From Kordiimonadales bacterium (GTDB lineage: Bacteria > Pseudomonadota > Alphaproteobacteria > Sphingomonadales > Kordiimonadaceae), in the NCBI GenBank assembly GCA_002401685.1, contig NVTU01000045.1:1-47238 (forward strand): a stretch of 47,238 nucleotides of DNA, written 5' to 3'. Made by a program: the position numbers and the translations under genes. The notes under the pieces are model-generated. The model had not been told where the DNA came from, ran no database searches, and saw only the letters and a program-made list of their open reading frames with translations. Each line of letters begins with the position of its first letter. Within the stretch, counting starts at the first letter, position 1. Shown here in pieces: positions 47,213-47,238 of this stretch.

Positions 47213-47238
47213 TTGAATTCTACTATTCAATCAACGAA
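47213..47238 (+). CDS. mreC: Probable start of rod shape-determining protein MreC (partial)
   Basis: A strong GGGGGAGG site at 47197-47204 is followed seven bases later by TTG at 47213, opening the frame MNSTIQST up to the window end. mreC nearly always follows mreB, so this is its likely start. Eight codons are too few to confirm identity. Confidence 0.5.

Overview
The window is a chromosomal stretch of an alphaproteobacterium, probably free-living, aerobic and amino-acid prototrophic. The alphaproteobacterial assignment rests on a circularly permuted two-piece tmRNA, an SspB-alpha type ClpXP adaptor, a coxMNOP-type alternative oxidase cluster, and the order mrp | hflK-hflC-degP | serB | miaA-ilvB-ilvH-ilvC. 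A Kordiimonadales-like marine lineage is a guess that the sequence alone cannot settle. No insertion sequence, phage, CRISPR array, tRNA or rRNA was seen, so this is mostly core genome. GTG and TTG starts are common (about nine genes).

Region 1 (1-11.9 kb) is the transcription/translation block secE(end)-nusG-rplK-rplA-rplJ-rplL-rpoB-rpoC. It has structured spacers, including an L10-type leader before rplJ, and ends in a strong intrinsic terminator. Region 2 (12-18.2 kb) holds mostly leftward single genes: a GNAT acetyltransferase, a SulP anion transporter, a class I fumarase and the ClpXP adaptor SspB. A rightward L-2-hydroxyglutarate-dehydrogenase-like flavoprotein follows. Region 3 (18.19-18.55 kb) has no protein gene but encodes the permuted ssrA tmRNA on the minus strand. 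Its tag reads ANDNDVEFAVAA after the tRNA-borne alanine.

Region 4 (18.7-25.8 kb) has a small stress-type membrane protein, then an overlapping aa3-type oxidase operon: subunit II, subunit I, two subunit-III-like proteins and subunit IV. It converges on a leftward LytS/LytTR-like two-component pair. Region 5 (26-30.4 kb) is thyA, a CHASE-like sensor kinase, folA, and a convergent mrp whose stop codon overlaps that of folA. Region 6 (30.5-36.4 kb) covers membrane and periplasmic protein quality control (hflK, hflC, degP), then serB and miaA, which diverge with only 32 bases between their start codons.

Region 7 (36.4-43.9 kb) is branched-chain amino acid synthesis: a structured leader with two hairpins that share a loop sequence, then ilvB-ilvH-ilvC. 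After four small genes comes leuA. Region 8 (44-47.2 kb) has two tandem paralogous CPBP intramembrane proteases, a long non-coding stretch, mreB and the likely first codons of mreC.

The two least obvious features are the tmRNA, hidden under a false antisense reading frame, and the tandem-hairpin RNA upstream of ilvB, which I could not match to a family I know.
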